Source: Paludibacteraceae bacterium
GTDB taxonomy: Bacteria; Bacteroidota; Bacteroidia; Bacteroidales; Paludibacteraceae
Assembly (NCBI GenBank): GCA_024401455.1
Contig: JAKSLA010000014.1
Coordinates: forward strand, 1 to 64,000
Length of the DNA stretch: 64,000 nt
Direction: 5' to 3'
The notes beneath the pieces were generated by a model that worked only from the letters and a program-made list of their open reading frames with translations, was not told the origin of the DNA and ran no database searches. Both the position numbers and the translations under genes were made by a program. Shown here one piece after another: positions 1-7,954 of this stretch (position 1 is the first letter of the stretch; each line of letters opens with the position of its first letter).

Positions 1-824
1 CGAAGGAGCAGATGTATTCTTTGCTGAAAAAGAAGTATGATGGTTACCATTTCAGTGAGAAACTTGTTGATGTCTATAATCCGTTCAGTTTGCTAAATTC
101 GTTGGCAGACAGACAGTTGGATAACTATTGGTTTGCCACGGGCACTCCGACTTACCTGACCTCCATGTTGAAAAGGAAATCGTATGATCTTACAAAATTC
201 AGCAATGGGATAGATGCCACGGCCGAGACAATGGCCTTGTTTGGGAACGGAGAAGAAAATATGGTAGCCGCGCTTTATCAGAGTGGATATCTTACTATCA
301 AAAACTATGATGGGCGAAAATATTATTCATTGGGATTTCCAAACGAAGAGGTGGAAGACGGCTTTATCCAATGTTTGATAAACGAGTATTCTCAACGAAG
401 CGATATAGACGGAGATTATAATCTACGTTTGTTAAGAGACGCTCTTGAAGCAGACGATGTCGAGGGCATTATGTCTCAAATCCAACGGATAATGGGGCAG
501 ATACCATTTGAAAGCAACGAGGAGAAGCAGATAGAGGCAAACTTCCGCAACATGATTTACCTGATGATCAGGTTCTCTGGATTCAAAGTTGCGGTGGAAC
601 TTCCGACGTTAGGAGGTCGCATCGACGTATTCTTCGAGACAAACAACCGCGTTTATGTGATCGAATGCAAGCGGAATCAGTCGGCAGAAGAGGCATTGTC
701 GCAGATAGACATGAAGAGATATGCTCAAAAGGTTTCGTCCAAAGATAAGCCTGTGGTGAAGATTGGCGTGAACTTTAGCACGCAGGAGAGGAATATTGTG
801 GAGTGGAAAGTTTGTGAGAAATAG
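1..824 (+). CDS. AAA-ATPase-like / PD-(D/E)XK nuclease-domain protein, C-terminal part
   Basis: The reading frame is already open at the left edge, so only the C-terminal half of the protein is present and the ATG at 12 is not its real start. The visible part matches the middle and end of the complete paralogue at 60864-62450: both carry YDGYHFSE, YNPFSLL, and GTP(T/S)(Y/W)L. The last quarter holds a PD-(D/E)XK-type core (GRIDVFFE followed by VYVIECKR), as in the PDDEXK_9 (DUF1703) family that follows an AAA-ATPase-like domain. These proteins occur as many paralogues in Bacteroidales; no biochemical role is firmly established, and a mobile-element or defence link is only a guess. The missing Walker motifs should lie left of the window. 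Confidence 0.85.
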   Translation, partial: KEQMYSLLKKKYDGYHFSEKLVDVYNPFSLLNSLADRQLDNYWFATGTPTYLTSMLKRKSYDLTKFSNGIDATAETMALFGNGEENMVAALYQSGYLTIKNYDGRKYYSLGFPNEEVEDGFIQCLINEYSQRSDIDGDYNLRLLRDALEADDVEGIMSQIQRIMGQIPFESNEEKQIEANFRNMIYLMIRFSGFKVAVELPTLGGRIDVFFETNNRVYVIECKRNQSAEEALSQIDMKRYAQKVSSKDKPVVKIGVNFSTQERNIVEWKVCEK

Positions 825-1272
825 GCATAAAGTAAGAATTTAAAACCTGCCACTTTTTTGTTGTTCCTTTGGAGAATTAACCCCCAAATCGATGTGTACC
901 TGTACCTATTGTCCCCCATATTGTTATTACAATGTTTGCTTTGGCTAATCGGACGGTTGATTCCCTACTGTCGCTTCTTGCCTTGCAACTGATTATCGGT
1001 TAGACTTGTAGGATAACTACTCATTTCTTTTCTTTGCTTTTCATCTCGATAAATTATCTATCATTATAAACATAAAGATTTTTTAAATAAGAATATAATA
1101 GAAATGTTTATGAAATGCCTATATTTGCAATGACATTTGTCAAGGAAATTGCGTATGTTAACTATTGTTGTGCGCTTTTTCTCAAATTCTATCGAATGAA
1201 GGTGCCTATTGGCGAACGTATTGTTCGGTTGAATTTTGAAATGTTATAATTGAATACACTTAAAACAGGTTT
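825..1272. other. Intergenic region with promoter and palindrome
   Basis: This 448-base stretch is AT-rich and has no convincing gene. It holds a good -7 promoter motif at 1120-1127, a palindrome TGACATTTGTCA at 1131-1142 close to the expected transcription start, and a small hairpin (CGAAC/GTTCG) near 1213-1227. The predicted leader of the next gene would be about 135 nt. Confidence 0.6.
1120..1127 (+). promoter_or_regulatory. Bacteroidetes -7 element (TATATTTG)
   Basis: It matches TAnnTTTG exactly. No clear -33 TTTG lies at the ideal distance. It would drive the nitronate monooxygenase-like gene with a leader of about 135 nt. Confidence 0.5.
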
Positions 1273-2364
1273 ATGAAAGAGATTAAAATTGGAAATCTTA
1301 CATTGAAGATGCCCGTTATTCAAGGTGGAATGGGAGTTGGCATTTCGTTGTCAGGTTTAGCTTCGGCTGTTGCAAATGAGGGAGGTGTCGGAGTGATTTC
1401 AAGTGCAGGTTTGGGCTTGCTCTACAAGCATTTTTCGACAGACTATCTGAAAGCCAGCATCTATGGATTGAAAGAGGAAATCAGAAAAGCGCGAGAGAAG
1501 AGTAGCGGTATCATAGGCGTGAACGTGATGGTGGCTATGTCCAACTTTGCCGATATGGTCAAAACTGCCATACAGGAGAAGGCTGACATCATCTTTTCGG
1601 GAGCAGGTCTTCCGCTGGATATGCCATCTTTCTTGAAGAGTGACAGCACCACTAAATTAGTGCCCATCGTCTCTTCTGCCCGTGCGGCAAAAATCATCTG
1701 CCAAAAGTGGAAGAGCGTTTACAACTACTTGCCAGATGCAATCGTGGTTGAAGGACCTAAGGCGGGAGGTCACTTGGGTTACAAGGAGAACCAGATCGAT
1801 GATCAGGATTTCTCTTTGGAGAAGACGATTCCTGAGGTGGTAAGCGTTGCCAACGAATATAAGGAGGAGAAGAATATCCCAGTTTTTGCCGCAGGTGGTA
1901 TTTATACGGGTGAGGATATGTCTCGTATTATGGAGTTGGGCGCTGCTGGCGTGCAGATGGGAACTCGTTTCGTGACGACGGAAGAGTGTGATGCGTCTGA
2001 TGCTTTCAAGCAGACTTATATCAATGCAGAGGAGAAGGACATTGAGATTATCAAAAGTCCGGTAGGTATGCCTGGCCGTGCCATTTGGAACAACTTCATC
2101 CAAAAGATGAAGGAGGGAAATACGCACCCTAAAGGTTGTGCTTGTCACTGCATCAAGACTTGCGATAGCACGAAGAGTCCTTATTGCATCATCATGGCAC
2201 TCTACAATGCCTTTAAGGGTAACTTTGATCGAGGGTATGCGTTCGCTGGTTCAAATGCATTCAGGGCTAAGAAGATAGAGACGGTCAAGGAGATTTTCGC
2301 CAGCCTTAAAACTGAATACGAAAAATACCAACTCTCCAAGTCGAAGAATAGGGTGTTAGGATGA
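1273..2364 (+). CDS. Nitronate monooxygenase family flavoprotein
   Basis: A 363-residue protein of the NPD/nitronate monooxygenase family: FMN-dependent TIM barrels that oxidise propionate-3-nitronate or other nitronates, or act in FabK-like enoyl reduction. The N-terminus PVIQGGMGVGIS and GGVGVISSAG are typical. The phosphate-binding part appears as VVEGPKAGGHLG (around residue 160), FAAGGI and GAAGVQMGTRF (about 210-235). A Cys-rich stretch near residue 290 (GCACHCIKTC...YC) is common in the bacterial anaerobe branch. It stands alone, with its own promoter region and a strong terminator right after the stop. Exact substrate cannot be told; nitronate detoxification is the default guess. Cytosolic. 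Confidence 0.85.
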   Translation: MKEIKIGNLTLKMPVIQGGMGVGISLSGLASAVANEGGVGVISSAGLGLLYKHFSTDYLKASIYGLKEEIRKAREKSSGIIGVNVMVAMSNFADMVKTAIQEKADIIFSGAGLPLDMPSFLKSDSTTKLVPIVSSARAAKIICQKWKSVYNYLPDAIVVEGPKAGGHLGYKENQIDDQDFSLEKTIPEVVSVANEYKEEKNIPVFAAGGIYTGEDMSRIMELGAAGVQMGTRFVTTEECDASDAFKQTYINAEEKDIEIIKSPVGMPGRAIWNNFIQKMKEGNTHPKGCACHCIKTCDSTKSPYCIIMALYNAFKGNFDRGYAFAGSNAFRAKKIETVKEIFASLKTEYEKYQLSKSKNRVLG

Positions 2365-2390
2365 TCGTTCTGTACTCTCTATAGAGCATG

Positions 2391-2430
2391 GGCGAGAGAT
2401 TGTCTGTTGATAATTCTCTCGCCTTTCTAT
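2391..2430 (+). terminator. Intrinsic terminator after the nitronate monooxygenase gene
   Basis: A nine-base perfect stem GGCGAGAGA (2391-2399) / TCTCTCGCC (2415-2423) is followed by a T-rich tract (TTTCTATTTTATT). Confidence 0.85.
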
Positions 2431-2491
2431 TTTATTGTGTATTAGTTCGTTCTTCTCCTTTAGGACGAATCTGTAGTGGGGGGCGGCGAAA

Positions 2492-2527
2492 AGTTATCAA
2501 CAACTTTTGTTGAAATTGTTGATAACT
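2492..2527. repeat. Perfect 12-bp inverted repeat with TTATCAACAA arms
   Basis: AGTTATCAACAA (2492-2503) and TTGTTGATAACT (2516-2527) are exact reverse complements separated by 12 bases. The pair lies just upstream of the -33 element of the HU-CCDC81 gene promoter. Each arm contains TTATCAACA, one mismatch from the DnaA-box consensus TTATCCACA. It may be an operator or a DnaA-box pair; see findings. Confidence 0.8.
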
Positions 2528-2555
2528 ATGTTAAGAATCACCGTGCGGACACCTT

Positions 2556-2585
2556 TTTGCCGATGGACCTAATGTTATATCTTTG
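2556..2585 (+). promoter_or_regulatory. Promoter of the HU-CCDC81/SPOR gene
   Basis: TTTG at 2556-2559 and TATCTTTG at 2578-2585, spaced 18 nt, match the Bacteroidetes sigma factor consensus. The start would fall near 2592, giving a very short leader to the ATG at 2606. This argues against the overlapping small ORF that begins at 2476. Confidence 0.75.
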
Positions 2586-2605
2586 TAAAAAAATAGAAGA
2601 CGAAA

Positions 2606-3457
2606 ATGCAAGAGATATTCTCTATATTGTTGAAATTGATGAAGGAACATTCGTGCGTTATCATCCCTGATTTGGGAGGTTTCGTTATGAATGCAAAACC
2701 TGCTGTGGTTGATTATGCATCCAATTTTTTTATGCCACCGAGCAAAGAGTTGTTGTTCAATTCTCATTTGACGCATAATGACGGCTTGTTGGCTCATGCA
2801 TTGATGCAGGAGAAGCATCTCTCATTTGAGGAGGCTACGAAACAGATTTCTGCCGCAGTGGCAGAGGTGAAGGCGGCGCTTAGCACCAAAGGGCATTATA
2901 CCGTTGGTTCGTTTGGTTCATTTGCATCTACGGCAGGTGGTTATCTCTTCCGCTTTGCTGATATGCAGGTCGATGATCTTTCCTCCTTTGGCTTGCGTGA
3001 ATTCTATTTCCCTCGTTTGGAGGAGGCGCAAGAGGCTCCTGTTCAACAGACTGCGCCTAAGTCAACGCATTCGTTCCCAAGTTTCTTGGTTGGTGGGGTG
3101 GCTGCCGTGGTGGCTATGTTGCTGTTCACACAGCCAGTTAGCGACGAACGTCATATTGATATGGCCAATTTCTCTCCGGCTCAAATGAAGGAGGTCGTAC
3201 TTCCTCAAAAGAGTTATTACTTGGTGGTGGATAAGTTTTCGACGGAAGAAGCGGCGTTGTCGTATGGTGATTCACTCTCGGCTCTAATGGAAGACTCCAC
3301 TCAACATTTTGAGGTGTTGAGAATGGATGGTGAATTTTTGTTGGCTACACATCCAACGAAGTCGTTGACAAAGGCTCGTGAGATAAAACAGGATATCTCC
3401 GCATTCGTACAAGATTCCATAATGGAGCATACTTTTGTTTTGGGCATTTATAAATGA
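2606..3457 (+). CDS. HU-CCDC81 and SPOR domain-containing membrane protein
   Basis: A 283-residue protein with an N-terminal pair of HU-like (CCDC81-type) domains: residues about 1-60 carry the IPDLGGF signature, and about 60-140 carry VGSFGSFAST, which resembles the HU arm-binding fold. One membrane helix follows near residues 153-174 (FLVGGVAAVVAMLLF), and the C-terminal 75 residues look like a SPOR domain (peptidoglycan-binding, periplasmic). So a cytoplasmic HU-like head and a periplasmic wall-binding tail are joined by one helix. The family is typical of Bacteroidetes. It might link nucleoid or cytoskeletal elements to the septal wall, but the role is unproven. Its start is fixed by the promoter 20 nt upstream. 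Confidence 0.85.
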   Translation: MQEIFSILLKLMKEHSCVIIPDLGGFVMNAKPAVVDYASNFFMPPSKELLFNSHLTHNDGLLAHALMQEKHLSFEEATKQISAAVAEVKAALSTKGHYTVGSFGSFASTAGGYLFRFADMQVDDLSSFGLREFYFPRLEEAQEAPVQQTAPKSTHSFPSFLVGGVAAVVAMLLFTQPVSDERHIDMANFSPAQMKEVVLPQKSYYLVVDKFSTEEAALSYGDSLSALMEDSTQHFEVLRMDGEFLLATHPTKSLTKAREIKQDISAFVQDSIMEHTFVLGIYK

Positions 3458-3482
3458 TGGAAATGAGATAATCAAATGATAC

Positions 3483-3510
3483 AAGGTCGGTATGCAAATG
3501 CCGACCTTTT
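3483..3510 (+). terminator. Intrinsic terminator after HU-CCDC81 gene
   Basis: Perfect stem AAGGTCGG (3483-3490) / CCGACCTT (3501-3508) with a 10-base loop, followed by TTGGTTTATTTTT. Confidence 0.85.
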
Positions 3511-3514
3511 GGTT

Positions 3515-3522
3515 TATTTTTG
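3515..3522 (+). promoter_or_regulatory. -7 element TATTTTTG for the 3547 gene
   Basis: Exact TAnnTTTG match directly after the preceding terminator. The predicted start near 3530 supports the ATG at 3547 rather than the TTG at 3520. Confidence 0.5.
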
Positions 3523-3546
3523 TCTTCATGCAAAGACTTACAGAAT

Positions 3547-4104
3547 ATGATTTTGAGATTTCAATATCTTTCCCATTCGGCGTATGATGGGTATTTTGTG
3601 ATTGTATATTTAGCCATTTTTGTCGTAACTATCCTATACTATGTCATCAAAGACAGATATTGGGAGTATAGGCGTTTAGGGAAAAATAATGCAAGTGGCA
3701 GTACGATGCTGACGAGAGGACAAGAAGCGTTTGCTCAAGTCTTGGGTGCCATATTAGTTGGCAATTCAGCAAGCGACCGTTCTCTCCAAGAGGTCTATAG
3801 TTTCTTGTCAAAATATTATAGTGCTCATATCGTAAACATGATTTTAAATGACATCAAGATTTGTATGAATCCTATCAATCAAGCCCGTATAGTGTCAGAT
3901 GTTCATTCGTTCGACAAATCTTTGGAAATTGTGTTTAATGAGTATGAACGGTCAACCCATAGGAAGAAGATTTTGAAGTTTCTCAATGATATTTGTGTCA
4001 TTGACAATGTAGATCCGAAGGAGAATGTTTTTCTTCAAAAGGTGGTATATGCATTCTCTAACCCCAAGGAGTATATCATAGGAGGATGTGGAAATCTAAA
4101 ATAG
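3547..4104 (+). CDS. Membrane-anchored protein of unknown function (possibly TerB-like)
   Basis: About 185 residues from the ATG at 3547; a TTG at 3520 would add nine residues but sits inside the promoter motif. There is one N-terminal membrane helix (roughly residues 14-33, YFVIVYLAIFVVTILYYVI), then a basic segment (KDRYWEYRRLGK). A soluble all-helical domain of about 130 residues follows, with acidic clusters. The helix pattern reminds me of TerB/DjlA-type domains, in which a membrane anchor precedes a TerB domain and a J domain, but no J domain (HPD) is present here. I do not recognise it firmly. It is flanked by a terminator upstream and a lone gene downstream, so it is probably a single-gene unit. 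Confidence 0.6.
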   Translation: MILRFQYLSHSAYDGYFVIVYLAIFVVTILYYVIKDRYWEYRRLGKNNASGSTMLTRGQEAFAQVLGAILVGNSASDRSLQEVYSFLSKYYSAHIVNMILNDIKICMNPINQARIVSDVHSFDKSLEIVFNEYERSTHRKKILKFLNDICVIDNVDPKENVFLQKVVYAFSNPKEYIIGGCGNLK

Positions 4105-4221
4105 GGCAGGAAGGCTATCTCAACGTAGGCAATGCCAGATTTAAAATGGAGAAATAACGAATAGTTGCTGAATTTTGTCTGTTTGCTAAATAGGTTGATA
4201 GTTAGTAATTTACAATATTCC

Positions 4222-4253
4222 TTTGTTAGAGAAGCAAGTTTTGTATATCTTCG
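4222..4253 (+). promoter_or_regulatory. Promoter of the DUF4375 gene
   Basis: TTTG at 4222-4225 and TATCTTCG at 4246-4253 (one mismatch to TAnnTTTG) are spaced 20 nt. The leader to the ATG at 4301 is about 40 nt. Confidence 0.6.
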
Positions 4254-4300
4254 TGTCCTAAAAATACGGTAAATTATTGTAGCAAATAAATATAGATAGT

Positions 4301-4807
4301 ATGAACATAGTTGTTAAAGAATCAGACCTCATCAAGGCTTCGGAAGAGGGTGTCGATGAGTTTTTGAAAGTATTCATTGACAGGTACAAGGCAACCATCG
4401 GAGCGGAGGTTTCTGCGGATACGATGGCGGAACTGAATGCCTATCAGCATACGTTGTTGGCTTATGATTTGTTCAGGGAACAGATCAACGAGGGTGGTTT
4501 CGTGCAACTCATTCAGAACGGTTATGGAGGCTACATCTTCCACAATCCATTTGCCAAGTCGTTGAAGTTGTTTGGCGCCACAAAGATGTCCAAGTTGGTC
4601 TATGCGGCACGAGAGATTTATGATGCCAACAAGGAGGCTTTGGAGAAAGAGACCACGGAAGAGGAATTCTATTCCATGTATGTCGATTTTGAAGCTTTTG
4701 ATGAGTTGGAAGAGAAGTTTTTTGAGTTGGAAGAAGAGACTACTTGTCTCGTTGCCACTTATGTGGACGAGAATATTGATTTGTTTGCAACTGTCGATAA
4801 GGACTAA
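4301..4807 (+). CDS. DUF4375 / DMP19-like small acidic protein
   Basis: A 168-residue, strongly acidic protein. The central part (QINEGGFVQLIQNGYGGY, then an IFHNPFAKSLKLFGA stretch) fits the DUF4375/DMP19 C-terminal domain family. DMP19 of Neisseria is described as a DNA-mimic protein that binds a transcription factor, and the acidic C-terminal third here (runs of E near residues 110-145) is in keeping with a mimic. That function is not shown for this branch. There is no signal peptide, so it is cytosolic. It is convergent with, and overlaps by four bases, the end of the gene on the other strand. Confidence 0.7.
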   Translation: MNIVVKESDLIKASEEGVDEFLKVFIDRYKATIGAEVSADTMAELNAYQHTLLAYDLFREQINEGGFVQLIQNGYGGYIFHNPFAKSLKLFGATKMSKLVYAAREIYDANKEALEKETTEEEFYSMYVDFEAFDELEEKFFELEEETTCLVATYVDENIDLFATVDKD

Positions 4808-6828
4808 AACTTTAATTTCAGTAATATTTTCCCCGAGGAGGTAAAGCATCCCTTTATCTCCTCATTTCCCGAACCGATGGTTTCCCGTCCATCGGTATAG
4901 TAGCATATCCCGTATTTCATATAGCAAGTGATGGCGTTGTTGACGTTCCATTGCAGGTTGACACAACTCTTGTGTCCTATGCCGTAGTGGCAAGGAATGG
5001 AGAAAACGTGCAATATATCCTTTTCGTATAGGTAGATACGATTGTCGTAGTGTGGCGTGTGGAAATAGGCGTAGCGCAAGGAGAGTTTAAGGTGGGTGCG
5101 GCTGATTTTTACCGGAAAATCAAAGTCTTGGGCGGCCATCCATCCGTAGGTTGCTCCGTTGGCTCCAACTTGGTGGCGGTTGCCTTCTGCCAAAGTTTGT
5201 AGTTCGAAATGCTCCCAATGTCGGCAGCGAATGCCGTACCGAAGGATTTGTTTCTTTGACTCAGAACTACCTGGTGTCCCACTTTGATCTTTTTCGCTTC
5301 GTTTCTCTTTGAATTTCATATAAGTGTAACTCCGTTTGCCTAACGATGTGGAGAGGTAGGCGAGGTAATCGTAGCCAGAAGAGTGGGGCCGGCTGCAGGA
5401 GTAGCGCAGCCACGGAAAGGTGTAAGCGTCTGCATACAGCGAGAGGGTGAGTCTTTTAAGCGGTTTGAATTCGCTTCCTATGTAGAGCCCCTCTTCGTTC
5501 TCTATGTGGGAGTTTTCGGAGAACCCATTGGCGTAGTTGGCTTGGTATTGGGGCGAATAGTGACGATGAATGATGAGAAAGCCAGCCCTTGACGAGGGGT
5601 AGATGCGACAACCGTTGAGGTAGGCAAGGGCTTGGTTGGCGTCGGTTGCAACCTCTCCGAAGAAATATAATCGTTTGATATATAAGGAATAGTCTGCACT
5701 TGCGTTCCAGTGTCGGTCGGTCATGGATAGTTTGTATCGGTTGTAGGGCTTGGGCGTGGGACAAAGAGTGTCTCCGTAGTGGTAGGTGAGGAATGTGCCT
5801 CCCATCTTGAGGCGTTCGCCGTTGTAAGAGATATTGCTTCCGAAGATCTCTTCGCTTGTTGCCTCTTTTTTTGCAAGTTCATTTTCCGTTCGGTGTAAGC
5901 CGTCGGTTTTGAAAGAGGTGATGAAGGATTGGGACGAAAGGTTTGCGTCTATCTTTTTGTGAGAGTAGAAGAGGGTGGTGTTCAACCGTTTCCATTCTAA
6001 GGTGGCGCCTCCTCCTCGCAAGAATCCGCTTTCTCCAATGGATGTGTAAGGGAAAATGCCTCGGTTGCGTTGTAATGAGTTGAGGACGTTGTTTGATTTC
6101 CCGATGATGCTGCTTGTGCCTATGACGAGTCCTTGCCCGAAGTTCGCTTTGTAGTCGCCTATGCAGATGCGTTTGAATAGTCCGACATTGTTGATCTGAA
6201 GAAAGGCCGATTGGAAGTCGAATACCTTTTGCTCTTTGTTCCAGACGCTTTCCCCCGCATCTTTTTCGCCTGCGAAACCGAAGGAAAAGAGGTCGTCGAA
6301 GCGACTTTTGTATTTTAGGTAATAGTGGTTAGGGTCGCCAAGGTAGGCAGCGCGCCGCGATGAATCAGGAGATGAGTATCCCTTCTTCCTTTCGAACGTT
6401 CGGTCGTAGCGTAGATACAGGTCACTTTCGTGGTTACGCAATCGTTGAGCAAATGCTTTCTTCTTGTTTTCAGAGAGATAGACGTAAGGCAATATGCGAT
6501 TTATCTCTTTCTCCGTAAGTCCCTCCACGCATTTTAGTTCGTATAGACTGAGGAACGGACCGAACCTTTTCCTGTAAAGGAGAAGGCTTTCTGCCTCAAT
6601 TTGGGTAATGCCGGGGATGCGTAGCCACTCCTCCATGGAAGCGCTGTTGAGTTCTATTTTGTTTTTGGAGAGCAGATCGATTTCGTCGCTAAGTAGTTCG
6701 AAGTCGATGTTGGTGTTCTCTTCATCGGCAAAAGATTCCGAGAGGTCGATGAGAATGTCGTCGCTTTCGTTTTGTCCGAGGACGATGGCGGAGAGGAGTA
6801 GAAATGTGCAAATAAACAAGAAACGCAT
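4804..6828 (-). CDS. Exported helix-hairpin-helix protein with outer-membrane beta-barrel
   Basis: About 674 residues from the ATG at 6828, which opens a signal peptide (MRFLFICTFLLLSAIVLG). The upstream start at 6861 would overlap the preceding gene and bury the signal. Residues about 55-120 are a ComEA-like helix-hairpin-helix tandem (ELNSASMEEWLRIPGI, then SLYELKCVEGLTEKEI). The remaining 500 or so residues show alternating aromatic/polar strands typical of an outer-membrane barrel. The family is widespread in Bacteroidetes without a known role. The HhH module usually binds DNA non-specifically, so a link to DNA uptake or processing at the envelope is possible but unproven. It lies directly downstream of a second barrel-like gene, almost certainly in one operon. 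Confidence 0.8.
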   Translation of the reverse strand: MRFLFICTFLLLSAIVLGQNESDDILIDLSESFADEENTNIDFELLSDEIDLLSKNKIELNSASMEEWLRIPGITQIEAESLLLYRKRFGPFLSLYELKCVEGLTEKEINRILPYVYLSENKKKAFAQRLRNHESDLYLRYDRTFERKKGYSSPDSSRRAAYLGDPNHYYLKYKSRFDDLFSFGFAGEKDAGESVWNKEQKVFDFQSAFLQINNVGLFKRICIGDYKANFGQGLVIGTSSIIGKSNNVLNSLQRNRGIFPYTSIGESGFLRGGGATLEWKRLNTTLFYSHKKIDANLSSQSFITSFKTDGLHRTENELAKKEATSEEIFGSNISYNGERLKMGGTFLTYHYGDTLCPTPKPYNRYKLSMTDRHWNASADYSLYIKRLYFFGEVATDANQALAYLNGCRIYPSSRAGFLIIHRHYSPQYQANYANGFSENSHIENEEGLYIGSEFKPLKRLTLSLYADAYTFPWLRYSCSRPHSSGYDYLAYLSTSLGKRSYTYMKFKEKRSEKDQSGTPGSSESKKQILRYGIRCRHWEHFELQTLAEGNRHQVGANGATYGWMAAQDFDFPVKISRTHLKLSLRYAYFHTPHYDNRIYLYEKDILHVFSIPCHYGIGHKSCVNLQWNVNNAITCYMKYGICYYTDGRETIGSGNEEIKGCFTSSGKILLKLKF

Positions 6829-6838
6829 AACTGATTTT

Positions 6839-7645
6839 TTAAAAATTACTACTGAGGCCAACTGCGAGCGAGTAGCCTAACTGATTGTGATAGAAACTGG
6901 AAACGTCAAAGCGGAACCATTTCAAATCGAATCCGCAACCTAAGGAAGGAACGATGGGTAACATCCGAAATCCGCAGCGCAGTGTCATTCGTTCGTAAAT
7001 GAATTCGAAGCCGTTTCGTAATTCCCACGCCTTTTGATCGTTCTCTTCCACTTCGACGAGCCAGCGGGCATTGTCCAAGAATTTTATGGCCGAACTGACA
7101 ACGATGCTTCGGCTCTCGTTGGTTGTTGCCTCCTCGCATTGGGTAAGTCTGGCGGACGCCAAATTCCGAAACAGCACACCGATTTGATACTTGTTGCCCT
7201 TTTCGTAGAAGATGCCCGTGTCATTGAAAATTGAGGCAGTCTCTCTTTCGCACCCCGTGAAGTAGAGGCTCTGGTAACGAAGGTAAGTGCCTAAGCACCA
7301 ATGTTCTGAAATTCGTTTCCCTAACCCATACCCCAAGGCGAATTGGCGGTAATCTTCAAATCCGAAATGGCTGAAGCGAGTGATGTGAGTTGCCCAATGT
7401 GTAGGGAGGAGGAGGCTCGTGTTCCATTCGCCCAACTTTCCTTCGCAATACTCGTTGTGGTAACTTAAGTTGACTGTTCGCCTCTCTGCCGTGGTTGAAA
7501 CGGCTGGATTTTCGTAGTGAGGCGAGCAAAGCACGATGCTTCCCATTGCCGATGAAATGGGATTATTTGCGCATCTTCGGTAGGGCTCGGCCGACCAGGA
7601 GAGGGCATAAATGAATGCAAATATCACTGTTGTAATGAAACGCAT
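6839..7645 (-). CDS. Putative outer-membrane beta-barrel protein (PorV/PorQ-like in outline)
   Basis: A 268-residue protein with a short signal peptide (MRFITTVIFAFIYALSWSA). Repeated amphipathic strands with terminal aromatic residues follow, for example FEDYRQFALGYGLGKRI and WCLGTYLRYQSLYF, ending in SLAVGLSSNF, a plausible barrel C-terminus with terminal Phe. Size and pattern resemble small PorV/PorQ or FadL-like barrels of Bacteroidetes, but I cannot name the family. It precedes the HhH barrel gene by 10 bases; the pair probably works together in the outer membrane. Confidence 0.6.
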   Translation of the reverse strand: MRFITTVIFAFIYALSWSAEPYRRCANNPISSAMGSIVLCSPHYENPAVSTTAERRTVNLSYHNEYCEGKLGEWNTSLLLPTHWATHITRFSHFGFEDYRQFALGYGLGKRISEHWCLGTYLRYQSLYFTGCERETASIFNDTGIFYEKGNKYQIGVLFRNLASARLTQCEEATTNESRSIVVSSAIKFLDNARWLVEVEENDQKAWELRNGFEFIYERMTLRCGFRMLPIVPSLGCGFDLKWFRFDVSSFYHNQLGYSLAVGLSSNF

Positions 7646-7708
7646 AGCAAATAAAACGGCGAACTCATTTCAAACAAAACGTATATGGGTTCGACTATTT
7701 TCTAAATG

Positions 7709-7716
7709 CAAAAATA
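7709..7716 (-). promoter_or_regulatory. -7 element of the barrel-gene operon
   Basis: CAAAAATA on the plus strand reads TATTTTTG on the minus strand. No clear -33 partner was found. Confidence 0.45.
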
Positions 7717-7809
7717 AACAAAATTCATTTTCTTTTTAATATTTTCTGTAAAAATGTTGTTGTGTTTCTTTGTTTATGACAATTCTCTTTATTTAATTTT
7801 CGAGAAAGT

Positions 7810-7840
7810 TTTGCGACCTCCGATTAATTACTTAACTTTG
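7810..7840 (+). promoter_or_regulatory. Promoter of the DUF4294-esterase-MltF operon
   Basis: TTTG at 7810-7813 and TAACTTTG at 7833-7840 with 19-nt spacing. The predicted leader to the ATG at 7955 is about 105 nt. Confidence 0.75.
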
Positions 7841-7954
7841 AGGAAGATTGGACACTTTTGGTATGGTTGTTGATGAGATTTATCATAAGAGGTTTGATAT
7901 AGACGGGATGATGCTAATTATCAGTTGTTTAAAGTCCGATTTGTTACATAATGT

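Larger units (their letters stand above)
7646..7954. other. Divergent promoter region
   Basis: This 309-base AT-rich spacer between divergent operons holds a strong plus-strand promoter (7810-7840) and a minus-strand -7 motif (CAAAAATA at 7709-7716). No gene was seen in it. Confidence 0.6.

Noticed and set aside
725..919. 64-codon minus-strand ORF at the end of the first gene
   Set aside because: Overlaps the coding end of a well-supported gene, with no family signal or start context.
2492..2527. Chromosome replication origin
   Set aside because: Only two DnaA-box-like sites, each with a mismatch; no dnaA, dnaN or cluster of boxes nearby.
2476..2670. 64-codon ORF starting with GTG before the HU-CCDC81 gene
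   Set aside because: It covers the inverted repeat and the promoter and overlaps the start of the real gene in another frame.
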